From positions 6,406,501 to 6,470,500 of the forward strand of contig NZ_JARXYJ010000001.1 in assembly GCF_029894425.1 (NCBI RefSeq): a stretch of DNA of 64,000 nucleotides, read 5' to 3'. The notes under the pieces were generated by a model that ran no database searches, was not told the DNA's origin, and saw only the letters and a program-made list of their open reading frames with translations. This stretch comes from Streptomyces sp. SAI-127. Its GTDB lineage: Bacteria > Actinomycetota > Actinomycetes > Streptomycetales > Streptomycetaceae. A program made the translations under genes and the position numbers. Positions 28,264 to 36,357 of this stretch are shown here, one piece after another (within the stretch, counting starts at the first letter, position 1; the number at the start of each line of letters is the position of its first letter).

Positions 28264-28940
28264 TAGCTGTCTGCCATCGTACCGGCAGTTGTTCGCGGTC
28301 TTCTGCCTCCCCTGCACCAGGTACTGGTGACTGCGTGGCAGTTGGGACAGAGCAACCGCAGGTTCTCCCGCCGGTCGTCGCTCCAGTCGCCGTTGACGTG
28401 GTCGACCGCCAGGGTCATGGGCTTGCCTAGCCACTCGGAGCCGATCCCGCAGTCTCCGCACGTTTCGGGGACTCCGACTTCCAATAGAGCCCGGCGTAGC
28501 AGGTAAGTCCTGGTTCGGCGCTTGCCGTCGTGCTGTACCAGGACGTCCTCCGGGCGCTTGAGGATGTCAGGGCGAGTCTTCCCTCGCTGATGAGCCTGTC
28601 CCAAGAAGTGCGCAGTCGTGAGACCTTCTTGGGCGACCCACTCACGCAACAGCGCGCGCTGCCTGCCGTTGTCCGGGCGTTCCAGGTGTCGGAGAGCCTC
28701 CGCCATGGATTCGGACCCGGCGACTGCGGCTCGCAACTCGTCGGAGGTGGGACGGCGGCATCTGCCATAGGGGCTGAAGTGTGAGATGTCGATGCCGAAG
28801 TGAACGAACCGCCGGATCAGATAGCGGCGGAGTGTGGCGTACGGCTGGGTGCCGAAGAATGCGATGACCTCTTCGATGTCGGAGCACCTTGCTGCGGCCT
28901 CGGTCAACTGCTCCCGGGTGTACTGCACGCCGCTACCCAT
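28263..28940 (-). CDS. HNH endonuclease with two helical DNA-binding modules (first of the pair next to tRNA)
   Basis: About 225 residues from ATG 28940, whose A is shared with the TGA of the upstream HNH gene (TGATG). Two ~50-residue helical modules come first, ending in GIDISHF and GLTTAHF. A C-terminal zinc-stabilised HNH domain follows: CGDCG, the catalytic VDHVNGDWSDDRRENLRLLCPNCH. All HNH residues look intact. The TAG stop shares one base with the tRNA-Leu 5' end, so mRNA and tRNA may be one transcript processed by RNase P. Paralogue of the next gene. Confidence 0.88.
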   Translation of the reverse strand: MGSGVQYTREQLTEAAARCSDIEEVIAFFGTQPYATLRRYLIRRFVHFGIDISHFSPYGRCRRPTSDELRAAVAGSESMAEALRHLERPDNGRQRALLREWVAQEGLTTAHFLGQAHQRGKTRPDILKRPEDVLVQHDGKRRTRTYLLRRALLEVGVPETCGDCGIGSEWLGKPMTLAVDHVNGDWSDDRRENLRLLCPNCHAVTSTWCRGGRRPRTTAGTMADS

Positions 28941-29578
28941 CAAGCGCGCCCCTTGCCGCGCCCACGATAACTGTCCGTTGTCGAGTGGCAGTTGGGACAG
29001 AGGAACCGCAGGTTCTCGACGCGGTTGTCCCCCCAGTTGCCGTCGATATGGTCGACCTCAAGGGGTAGTGGACAGCCCCGCCAGATTCCTTCGATACCGC
29101 ATAGGGCGCACCGCTCGGCTACGCCTACGCTCGTCATCGCCCGCCTGAGACGATCGCTCTGGATGCGCCGGGCATTGTCTGCGGGCTGCTCGATGAGTAG
29201 TTCGCCCGGAGTTCGGCGACGCAACGCCTTGCCCCGATGAGTCGGGACCTGGAAGTGCGAGGTGTCGATGCCGTACGCCTTGATCCGGCGGCTGATGTGT
29301 GTGTGCTGCCCGCCGACGACCTCAACCCCGAGACGGCGCAGTACCTCGCACATGTTCGTTGATGCCGAAACCGCGGCTTCCAGGGCCTCTCTCGTCCACC
29401 GACCCCCCTCGCGTTCGAAGTGCGAGGTGTCCACCCCCAGCTTCTTCATCCGCTCCCGGATGTAGTGCCGCGTTGAGCTCTTAGGATCAATCCCCAGCCT
29501 CTCCAGTGCCTCCGACAGCGTCCGAGCCCCCCGAGCCGCCTCTTCCAGCCACTCCTTCGGATATGCGCTGACTGCCAT
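28940..29578 (-). CDS. HNH endonuclease with two helical DNA-binding modules (second of the pair)
   Basis: 212 residues, paralogous to the adjacent gene. Modules of ~50 residues end in GVDTSHF and GIDTSHF, each preceded by an ALERLGI or VLRRLGV helix that looks like a helix-turn-helix. The HNH domain reads CALCG, then VDHIDGNWGDNRVENLRFLCPNCH, with catalytic His and Asn present. ATG 29578 begins MAVSAYPKEWLEEAARG. The two genes share a 33-bp almost identical segment over the CPNCH coding region, evidence of duplication. Role could be mobile (homing-like) or defensive. Confidence 0.88.
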   Translation of the reverse strand: MAVSAYPKEWLEEAARGARTLSEALERLGIDPKSSTRHYIRERMKKLGVDTSHFEREGGRWTREALEAAVSASTNMCEVLRRLGVEVVGGQHTHISRRIKAYGIDTSHFQVPTHRGKALRRRTPGELLIEQPADNARRIQSDRLRRAMTSVGVAERCALCGIEGIWRGCPLPLEVDHIDGNWGDNRVENLRFLCPNCHSTTDSYRGRGKGRA

Positions 29579-29660
29579 TTTCCCCTCCGATCTCGACCAC
29601 CCGTTCGTGGCCTCGTACGGAGTAACGAACCGCTTATCGGACAGTCACGCCCGAAACGTA

Positions 29661-29698
29661 AAGCGGCTCGCGCCCGGGCATGCCGGTGCGAGCCGCTT
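29661..29698. terminator. Terminator-like hairpin between HNH gene start and bcp
   Basis: Perfect 11-bp stem (AAGCGGCTCGC / GCGAGCCGCTT) with a 16-base loop. It lies just after the bcp stop (minus strand) and so most likely ends bcp transcription. Confidence 0.78.
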
Positions 29699-29719
29699 CG
29701 GTGGGGGAGACGCGGAAGC

Positions 29720-30187
29720 TCAGATACCCAGGTCCTTGATGATCTTCGCCACGTGGCCCGTCGCCCGGACGTTGTACAGCGCCCGTTCGACCTTGCCCTC
29801 CTCGTCCACGATGATCGTGGAGCGGATGACGCCCATGTAGGTCTTGCCGTAGTTCTTCTTCTCGCCGTACGCGCCGTATGCCTCGGTCACGGCCTTCTCC
29901 GGGTCGGCCAGCAGCGTGACCTTCAGGGACTCCTTCTCGCGGAACTTCGCCAGTTTCTCCGGGGCGTCCGGGGAGATGCCGAGGACGTCGTACCCCGCGC
30001 CGGCCAGCACCTCCAGGTTGTCGGTGAAGTCGCAGGCCTGCTTCGTGCAGCCCGGGGTCAGGGCGGCCGGGTAGAAGTAGACGATGACCTTGCGGCCCTT
30101 GTGGTCCGACAAAGAGATGTCGTTGCCGTCGGCGTCGGGCAGGGTGAAGGCGGGGGCCACGTCCCCGGGCTGGAGTCGCTCGCTCAT
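29720..30187 (-). CDS. bcp: Thioredoxin-dependent thiol peroxidase (Bcp/PrxQ)
   Basis: Peroxiredoxin reducing peroxides with thioredoxin; 155 residues from ATG 30187. The peroxidatic cysteine is Cys47 (ALTPGCTKQAC) and the resolving cysteine Cys52, five residues later, as in atypical 2-Cys PrxQ. DVAPAFTLPDADG and VLGISPDAPEKLAKFREK are family stretches. Divergent from the DUF3618 gene with a 93-bp shared promoter region. Confidence 0.94.
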   Translation of the reverse strand: MSERLQPGDVAPAFTLPDADGNDISLSDHKGRKVIVYFYPAALTPGCTKQACDFTDNLEVLAGAGYDVLGISPDAPEKLAKFREKESLKVTLLADPEKAVTEAYGAYGEKKNYGKTYMGVIRSTIIVDEEGKVERALYNVRATGHVAKIIKDLGI

Positions 30188-30280
30188 TGGGTCAGCGTAA
30201 CCGGGGGTCCTGACAGTGCGGTCGCGGCCGGAACTGACAGACTGTCCACGACACGTAGCAGCGACCCCGGAGGCCCCACC

Positions 30281-30610
30281 GTGGCGGACACGTCGGACAT
30301 CAGAACCCCGGCGCAGATCGAGGCGGACATCAAGCGCCGCCGCGAGTTGCTGGCCGATACGCTCGACGAGATCGGGGTGCGGGTGCACCCGAAGACGATC
30401 GTCGGCGACGCCAAGGCCAAAGTCGTCTCCAACATCGACCACACGCTCGGGCGGGCGTACGTCTCCGTCAACAAGGCCGTCACGGATGTGAAGGCCCAGT
30501 TCGTGGACGAGGAGGGTGCGCCCCGGCTGGAGCGCGTCGTGCCCGTCGCCCTCGTCGCCGTGGGACTCGTGGGGCTGCTCGCCCTGGGAACCCGGCGCCG
30601 CAAGGGCTGA
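30281..30610 (+). CDS. DUF3618 domain-containing membrane protein
   Basis: 109 residues from GTG 30281, seven bases after GGAGG. The DUF3618 motif is at residues ~9-45 (TPAQIEADIKRRRELLADTLDEIG). One helix near the C-terminus (PVALVAVGLVGLLALG) ends in a basic RRRKG tail, so it is a single-pass, probably C-in protein. Role unknown; frequent near bcp and the groES-like gene in Streptomyces. Confidence 0.86.
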   Translation: MADTSDIRTPAQIEADIKRRRELLADTLDEIGVRVHPKTIVGDAKAKVVSNIDHTLGRAYVSVNKAVTDVKAQFVDEEGAPRLERVVPVALVAVGLVGLLALGTRRRKG

Positions 30611-30654
30611 CCCGGCCGCGTACACGGGCGCCGAAGACAGGTAGGTTCAGTGGC

Positions 30655-31005
30655 GTGAGCGCGAAGAGAAACGACACCCCGCACGACAAGCTGCCCATCC
30701 GGATGCTGCACGACCGCGTACTCGTGCGGCAGGAGAACGGTGAGGGCGAGCGGCGGTCGGGCGGCGGCATCCTCATTCCCGCCACCGCGGCCGTCGGACG
30801 CCGGCTGGCCTGGGCCGAGGTGGTCGCCGTGGGGCAGAACGTACGGACCGTGGAGCCCGGTGACCGGGTGCTGTACGACCCCGAGGACCGGGCCGAGGTC
30901 GAGGTGCGCGGGACCGGTTACGTCCTCATGCGTGAGCGTGATCTGCACGCGGTGGCGGCCGACCGGTTCGAGGGCTCCGAGGACTCGACGGGCCTGTACC
31001 TGTAG
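30655..31005 (+). CDS. GroES family co-chaperonin-like protein
   Basis: 116 residues from GTG 30655. It has the Cpn10 fold pattern: IRMLHDRVLVRQE at the strand that starts the fold, a mobile-loop-like GGGILIPATAAVGRR, and VVAVGQNVRTVEPGDRVLYDP. It is not beside a groEL gene and is more diverged than canonical GroES, so it is an accessory homologue whose partner is unknown. Confidence 0.87.
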   Translation: MSAKRNDTPHDKLPIRMLHDRVLVRQENGEGERRSGGGILIPATAAVGRRLAWAEVVAVGQNVRTVEPGDRVLYDPEDRAEVEVRGTGYVLMRERDLHAVAADRFEGSEDSTGLYL

Positions 31006-31015
31006 ACAGCGGTCC

Positions 31016-31051
31016 GAAAGGGGCCGGTGACCGTCGTCACCGGCCCCTTTC
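31016..31051. terminator. Bidirectional terminator between GroES-like and PBP genes
   Basis: Perfect 16-bp stem (GAAAGGGGCCGGTGAC and complement) with loop CGTC; ends in CCCTTTCG on one side and CGAAAGGGG on the other, between convergent genes. Confidence 0.9.
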
Positions 31052-31068
31052 GCCGTGCCGCGGGACGG

Positions 31069-33480
31069 TCAGTCCCATCTGGACGTGGGCACCAGGCCCG
31101 CGCCCTCCGTCGTCGCCCCGCCGCTCGGTGAGTCTCCGGTGGTTCCACCGGTCGCGTCACCCGTCGTGCCGCCGTCGGTCGTGGTCCCGCCGTTCGTGGT
31201 GCCCCCCGTGGTCCCGCCGGTCGTCGTGCCGCCGTCGGTGGTGGTGCCGCCGTCGGTCGTGCCGTCGGTCGTGCCGCCCGTCGTGGTGTCGCCGCCGGTC
31301 GTGGTCGTGCCGCCGTTGTCCTGGCCCTGGGTCTGCCCCTCGGTCTGGCCCGGGGTCTCCTCGCCGCCGGTGGTGTCGCCGGTGGTGCCGCCGTTGTCCT
31401 CGCCGCCGGTGGTCGGGTCGACCGGTGCCTGGCTGCTCGGGGCCTGGATCTCGGCGCCCGGCTGGAGCTCGAGGTCGAAGTCGGTGACCGGCTTCCCCTT
31501 GAGGGCGGCCTTGGTGTACTGCGCCCAGATCTCGGCGGGCGGCCCGCCGCCGTTGACGCGCTCCAGGCCGATCGCGCCGTACAGCGACTTGTGGGCGGCG
31601 GTCACCGGATCCTGACCCATGACCGAGACGACCGTGGCGAGTTCGGGGGTGTAGCCGGCGAACCAGGCCGCGGTGTCCTCCTCGGCGGTGCCGGTCTTGC
31701 CGGCGGCGGGACGGCCGGCGGCCTGGGCGGCGGTGGCGGTGCCGTTCTCGACGACGCTCTGCAGTATCGAGGTGGTGGTGTCGGCGGCCTGGCGGCTGAC
31801 GGCCTGGCTGGTGCGCTGCTTGGGCAGTTCGACGGTCTCCGCGCCGTCCTTGGTGATCTTGTCGATCATCGTGTACGTGCCGTGCCGGCCGTGGTTGGCG
31901 AGGGTGGCGTAGGCCTCCGCCATGTCGAGGACGCTCGCGGTGTTCACGCCGAGCGCGATGGACGGGGAGGCCGTCAGGTCCGGGGTGTCGGAGGGGATGC
32001 CCAGGTCGATCGCGGTCTGCTTGACCTTGTCGGAGCCGACGTCGACGGCCATCTGCGCGTACACCGAGTTGACGGACTTGTCGGTGGCCTCGCGGACGGT
32101 GATCTCGCCGTAGGTGCCCTGGTCCTCGTTCTCGGGGGCGTAGGTGCCGCCGTTCCACCCCACGACCGGGCGCTTGTTCGTGCCGTCGTAGTAGGTGTTG
32201 GGGGTGATGGTCTGGCCGTCCTGCGTCTCGGAGTCGTTCTGGACGGCCGAGGCGAACACGATGGGCTTGAAGATGGAGCCGACCTGGAAGTCGCCGCGGG
32301 TCGCGCCGTTCGTGTACTGCTTGACGTAGTCGATGCCGCCGTACATCGCGACGACCTTGCCGGTCTTCGGGTCGACGGAGGCGCCGCCCGCGCGGACGTA
32401 GTTGTCGACCTTGTTGTCCTTCTTGTCGAGCTTCTTCATCACCTGGTCGTTGACGGCCTTCACGAAGGCGTCCTGCTTGGACTTGTCCAGGGTGGTGGTG
32501 ATGCGGTAGCCGCCGGCCTCCAGCTGCTCCGCGGTGACGATCTTGTTGGTGGTGAGGTAGTCCTTGATCGCCTGCACGACGTAGCCGCGCTGCCCGGACA
32601 GGCCGGTGGAGACGGTCTGCTCCTTGGGCATGGGGAACTTCAGGCCGGTGCGGTCGGACTGGGCCAGCCAGCCCTTCTTGACCATGCCGTCCAGGACGTA
32701 GTTCCAGCGGGCCTCGGCCGCCGCCTTGTTCTCGGGGTGCGCGACGACGTCGTACTCGCTCGGCGCGTTGACCAGCGCGGCGAGGTAGGCGGCGTGGGCC
32801 GGGTCGAGGGCGACGGCGTCGACGCCGTAGTAGGCCTGGGCGGCGGACTGGATGCCGTAGGCGTTGCGGCCGAAGTAGCTGGTGTTGAGGTAGCCCTCGA
32901 GGATCTGGTCCTTGGACTGGGTGCGGTCCAGCTTGATCGAGATGAAGAACTCCCTGGCCTTGCGGGTGACGGTCTGCTCCTGGGCCAGGTAGTAGTTCTT
33001 CACGTACTGCTGGGTGATCGTCGAGCCGGACTGCTTGCCCTTGCCGGTGGCGGTGTTCCAGCCGGCGCGGAGCATGGCCTTGGGGTCGATCGCGGACTCG
33101 GAGTAGAAGTCGCGGTCCTCGGCGGCCAGTACGGCGTGCTGGGCGTCCTTGGAGATCTGTGCGAGGGAGACGTTCTCGCGGTTGACCTCGCCGTCGCGGG
33201 CGAGCTGGCTGCCGTCGGCGTAGAGGTAGACGTTGGACTGCTTGGTGGCGAGCGCGTTGGCCGGCGGGATCTTGACCATGGAGTAGCCGAGGAAGAACAG
33301 GCCGGCCAGGACGATCAGCCCGAGGACGAAGGTGCCCAGCACCATGCGCCACGTCGGGATCAGCCGTCGCCAGCCCGTACGCCGGGGCCGCTTGGCCTTC
33401 TTCTTCCCGTCGGGCTCTTCAGCCGCTTGTGGGTCTCTCGGTGCCCAGCTCTCGGTCGGCTGCTGCGGCTGGTCGCTCAT
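31069..33480 (-). CDS. Class A penicillin-binding protein (transglycosylase/transpeptidase)
   Basis: Bifunctional cell-wall synthase, 803 residues from ATG 33480. A basic cytoplasmic head and one helix (~residues 46-68) precede the GT51 glycosyltransferase domain (catalytic Glu in AAEDRDFYSESAID; GGSTITQQ-like SGSTITQQYVKN). The transpeptidase has the serine motif SIFK, an SVN motif and KTGT (AGKTGTAEED). The last ~135 residues are a low-complexity Gly/Thr/Asp tail (GGTT, DGTT units) of uncertain length stability. Acts outside the membrane on peptidoglycan. Divergent from the ABC-2 operon. Confidence 0.94.
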   Translation of the reverse strand: MSDQPQQPTESWAPRDPQAAEEPDGKKKAKRPRRTGWRRLIPTWRMVLGTFVLGLIVLAGLFFLGYSMVKIPPANALATKQSNVYLYADGSQLARDGEVNRENVSLAQISKDAQHAVLAAEDRDFYSESAIDPKAMLRAGWNTATGKGKQSGSTITQQYVKNYYLAQEQTVTRKAREFFISIKLDRTQSKDQILEGYLNTSYFGRNAYGIQSAAQAYYGVDAVALDPAHAAYLAALVNAPSEYDVVAHPENKAAAEARWNYVLDGMVKKGWLAQSDRTGLKFPMPKEQTVSTGLSGQRGYVVQAIKDYLTTNKIVTAEQLEAGGYRITTTLDKSKQDAFVKAVNDQVMKKLDKKDNKVDNYVRAGGASVDPKTGKVVAMYGGIDYVKQYTNGATRGDFQVGSIFKPIVFASAVQNDSETQDGQTITPNTYYDGTNKRPVVGWNGGTYAPENEDQGTYGEITVREATDKSVNSVYAQMAVDVGSDKVKQTAIDLGIPSDTPDLTASPSIALGVNTASVLDMAEAYATLANHGRHGTYTMIDKITKDGAETVELPKQRTSQAVSRQAADTTTSILQSVVENGTATAAQAAGRPAAGKTGTAEEDTAAWFAGYTPELATVVSVMGQDPVTAAHKSLYGAIGLERVNGGGPPAEIWAQYTKAALKGKPVTDFDLELQPGAEIQAPSSQAPVDPTTGGEDNGGTTGDTTGGEETPGQTEGQTQGQDNGGTTTTGGDTTTGGTTDGTTDGGTTTDGGTTTGGTTGGTTNGGTTTDGGTTGDATGGTTGDSPSGGATTEGAGLVPTSRWD

Positions 33481-33682
33481 GTCGTGCACGGACTCCTGTT
33501 TCGCCTCGTACGTTCCCGTACGCCCTCGTACGCCTTCTGCGTCCCCTCTTGAAGACTCTCGCACCCTGCGTTCCGTTCCCGGATATGGCGCGCGTCTCGC
33601 CCGGAAAATGGGTGGCCCGCCTCGTCACCTGCGCACTAGGCTCCTGCGCTTTGGTGTCGGCGGGCCGAGGAGGGCTGTGGAT

Positions 33683-34483
33683 GTGGGTTCCTGGCGGTTG
33701 TACGCGGCCGTCGCGGCGGGGGGATTCAGACGATACGCGACATATCGCGCGGCCACGCTCGCCGGGGTGTTCACCAACACCGTCTTCGGTGTGATCCTCG
33801 TCTACACCTATCTCGCGCTGTGGGACGAGAAGCCCCATCTCGGGGGCTACGACCAGGCGCAGGCGGTCACCTACGTATGGCTGGGGCAGTGCCTGTACTC
33901 GACGCTGGCCATCCAGGGCGGCGGCGCCGAGAAGGACGTGATCGAGCGGATCCGAACGGGTGAGATCGCGGTCGATCTGTACCGGCCGGCCGACCTCCAG
34001 CTGTGGTGGCTGGCGAGCGATCTGGGCCGCTCGCTGTTCCAGCTGCTGGGACGCGGGGTGATCCCCTTCGTCTTCGGCGCGCTGTTCTTCCCGATGGCGC
34101 TGCCCACGGACGTCACCTCGTGGGCGGCCCTGTTCGTGGCGCTGCTGCTCGCGATGGTCGTCAGCTTCGGGATCCGCTATCTGGCGGCGCTGAGCGTGTT
34201 CTGGCTGATGGACGGCATGGGCATCATGCAGGCCGTGATGATCACGGGCGTCTTCTGCTCGGGCATCGTGTTCCCGCTCAACGCCTTCCCGGGGGTGCTG
34301 GGCGACATCGTGCGGGCGCTGCCGTGGGCGGCGCAGCTCCAGATGCCGGCGGACGTGCTGATGGGGGAGGCCGATCCGCTCGGGGCGTACGCCTTCCAGG
34401 CGACGTGGGCGGTGGTGCTGCTGGCGGCCGGGCGGCTGCTGCAGTCGGCGGCGACGCGGCGGGTGGTGGTGCAGGGTGGCTGA
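33683..34483 (+). CDS. ABC-2 type transporter permease, DUF990 family (1)
   Basis: Membrane subunit of an exporter, 266 residues with about six helices. GTG 33683 is eight bases after AGGAGGG; GTG 33677 would be too close. Family look: YRAATLAGVFTNTVFGVIL, then ERIRTGEIAVDLYRPADLQLWW, a motif common to both permeases of this type. Overlaps the second permease gene by 8 bases. Operon of permease, permease, ATPase. Confidence 0.88.
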   Translation: MGSWRLYAAVAAGGFRRYATYRAATLAGVFTNTVFGVILVYTYLALWDEKPHLGGYDQAQAVTYVWLGQCLYSTLAIQGGGAEKDVIERIRTGEIAVDLYRPADLQLWWLASDLGRSLFQLLGRGVIPFVFGALFFPMALPTDVTSWAALFVALLLAMVVSFGIRYLAALSVFWLMDGMGIMQAVMITGVFCSGIVFPLNAFPGVLGDIVRALPWAAQLQMPADVLMGEADPLGAYAFQATWAVVLLAAGRLLQSAATRRVVVQGG

Positions 34484-35297
34484 GACGTCCCGCCTGGGTG
34501 AGGGTGTGCGGGCCTACTGGTTGATCGCGGGCATGTGGGTCCGCTCCTCCATGACCTACCGCACGTCCTTCGTCGTCACCATGTTCGGCAACCTGCTGAT
34601 GACCGGCCTGGACTTCGTCGGGATTCTGCTGATGTTCTCGCAGGTCGACTCGCTGGGCGGCTGGGGCCTGCCCGAGATCGCCTTCCTCTACGGCCTCTCG
34701 GTCACCTCTTTCGGGATCGCCGACCTGGTGCTCGGCTCGATGGACGTGCTGGGCGCCCGGATCCGTGACGGTTCCTTCGACATCCTGCTGGTGCGGCCGG
34801 CTCCGGTGCTCGCCCAGATCGGCGCGGACCGTTTCGCGGTGCGCCGCCTGGGCCGGATCACCCAGGGCACAGTGGTGCTGGTTTGGGCGCTGGCTTCGGT
34901 CGACGTCGACTGGAGTGCGGCCAAGGTGCTGCTGGTGCCGGTGATGGTGGTCAGCGGTGCGGCGATCTTCTGCGCGGTGTTCGTGGCGGGCGCGGCCTTC
35001 CAGATCTTCGCGCAGGACGCCTCCGAGGTGCAGAACGCGTTCACGTACGGCGGTACGACCCTGCTTCAGTATCCGCCGACGGTGTTCGGGAAGGACTTCG
35101 TGCGCGGGGTGACGTTCATGCTGCCCCTCGCCTTCGTCAACTGGGTACCGGCCTCTTATGTGTTGGACCGGCCGTACCCGCTGGATCTGCCGCAGTGGGC
35201 GGCCTTCGCGCCGCCGCTGGTGGCGGTGGCGTGCGGTGCGCTGGCCGGGCTCGCGTGGCGGGCTGGACTCGGGTCCTATCGGAGTACGGGAAGTTAG
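34476..35297 (+). CDS. ABC-2 type transporter permease, DUF990 family (2)
   Basis: Second membrane subunit, 273 residues, GTG 34476 within the end of the previous gene. Helices include SFVVTMFGNLLMTGLDFVGILL and LLVPVMVVSGAAIFCAVFV. The motif ARIRDGSFDILLVRPAPVL corresponds to the IRTGEIAVDLYRP motif of permease 1, so the two are related and probably form a heterodimer. Substrate unknown. Confidence 0.88.
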   Translation: MAETSRLGEGVRAYWLIAGMWVRSSMTYRTSFVVTMFGNLLMTGLDFVGILLMFSQVDSLGGWGLPEIAFLYGLSVTSFGIADLVLGSMDVLGARIRDGSFDILLVRPAPVLAQIGADRFAVRRLGRITQGTVVLVWALASVDVDWSAAKVLLVPVMVVSGAAIFCAVFVAGAAFQIFAQDASEVQNAFTYGGTTLLQYPPTVFGKDFVRGVTFMLPLAFVNWVPASYVLDRPYPLDLPQWAAFAPPLVAVACGALAGLAWRAGLGSYRSTGS

Positions 35298-35308
35298 GGG
35301 TGGGCCTG

Positions 35309-36325
35309 GTGGTGGACGTGGCGGTGGACGCCTTCATCGAACTCGACCGCGTCGAGAAGGTCTTCGACGTGCGCAGGAAGACGGGTTTCCTGAAACGGGA
35401 GCGGCGCCAGGTGCGGGCGGTCGACTCGATCTCCTTCACCGTGGCGCGCGGCGAGATGGTCGGGTACATCGGCCCGAACGGCGCCGGCAAGTCGACGACG
35501 ATCAAGATGCTCACGGGCATCCTGACGCCGAGCGGTGGTCGCCTGCGGGTGGCGGGGATCGACCCGTCCCGGGAAAGGACGAAGCTCGCCCACCGCATCG
35601 GTGTGGTCTTCGGCCAGCGCACGACCCTGTGGTGGGACCTCCCGCTGATCGACTCGTACAGGCTGATGCACCGCATGTACCGCATCCCGGACGCCCGTTA
35701 CCGCGAGAACCTCGACCGCTGCGTCGAACTCCTCGAACTGGCCGACCTGTTGGACGTCCCGGTACGACAGCTGTCGCTGGGCCAGCGGATGCGGGGCGAC
35801 ATCGCGGCGGCCCTGCTGCACGACCCCGAGGTGCTGTACCTCGACGAGCCGACCATCGGACTCGACGTCATCTCCAAGGCCAAGGTGCGTGGTTTCCTGC
35901 GGGAGTTGAACACCGAGCGCGGCACGACGGTCCTGCTGACCACCCACGATCTCCAGGACATCGAGCAGCTCTGCTCGCGGGTGATGGTCATCGACCACGG
36001 GCGTCTGATGTACGACGGTCCCCTCGCCGGTCTCCATGAGGTGGGCGAGAGCGAGCGCACCCTCGTGGTGGACCTGGAGCGGGAGTTGCCGCCGATCGAG
36101 GCGGCGCCCGCGCGCGTGGTGAGGGTGGAAGGGCCGCGGCAGTGGCTGGCCTTCCCGGCGTCCGAGTCGGCGGCGGCGCTGGTGGCGCGGGTCGCGGCGG
36201 AGTATCCGCTGGTGGATCTGTCGGTGCGGGAGCCGGACATCGAGGCGGTGATCGCGAAGATGCTGCATTCATTGGGGGATGCCCCCAAACCCCCGTCGGG
36301 AGAAGCGGAGAAAGCGGTGTCGTAG
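35309..36325 (+). CDS. ABC-2 type transporter ATP-binding protein
   Basis: Motor ATPase of the exporter, ~338 residues. Walker A GPNGAGKST, signature LSLGQRMR (Leu-Ser-Leu-Gly rather than LSGGQ), Walker B VLYLDEPTIGLD and switch His TTHD are visible. Several in-frame GTGs lie at 35300, 35309 and 35312; 35309 is eight bases after AGGGG. The C-terminal ~20 residues are encoded by a palindromic repeat (36272-36288) and look like an added tail. Operon with both permeases. Confidence 0.9.
   Translation: MVDVAVDAFIELDRVEKVFDVRRKTGFLKRERRQVRAVDSISFTVARGEMVGYIGPNGAGKSTTIKMLTGILTPSGGRLRVAGIDPSRERTKLAHRIGVVFGQRTTLWWDLPLIDSYRLMHRMYRIPDARYRENLDRCVELLELADLLDVPVRQLSLGQRMRGDIAAALLHDPEVLYLDEPTIGLDVISKAKVRGFLRELNTERGTTVLLTTHDLQDIEQLCSRVMVIDHGRLMYDGPLAGLHEVGESERTLVVDLERELPPIEAAPARVVRVEGPRQWLAFPASESAAALVARVAAEYPLVDLSVREPDIEAVIAKMLHSLGDAPKPPSGEAEKAVS
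36272..36288. repeat. 17-bp G5/C5 palindrome inside ATPase gene end
   Basis: TTGGGGGATGCCCCCAA, a perfect palindrome with a 3-base centre, encodes part of the ATPase C-terminal tail (LGDAPKPP). Similar G/C hairpins are spread in Streptomyces genomes. Confidence 0.7.
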
Positions 36326-36357
36326 CCGTGGGGAGGCGTTGCTCGTAGGCTGATCCC

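Noticed and set aside
31131..31330. Possible CRISPR-like periodicity in the PBP gene end
   Set aside because: It is low-complexity coding sequence for Gly/Thr repeats, without constant repeats and variable spacers.
31591..33552. 653-codon plus-strand open frame opposite the class A PBP
   Set aside because: Gly/Val/Asp-rich antisense product; PBP motifs on the minus strand decide the coding strand.
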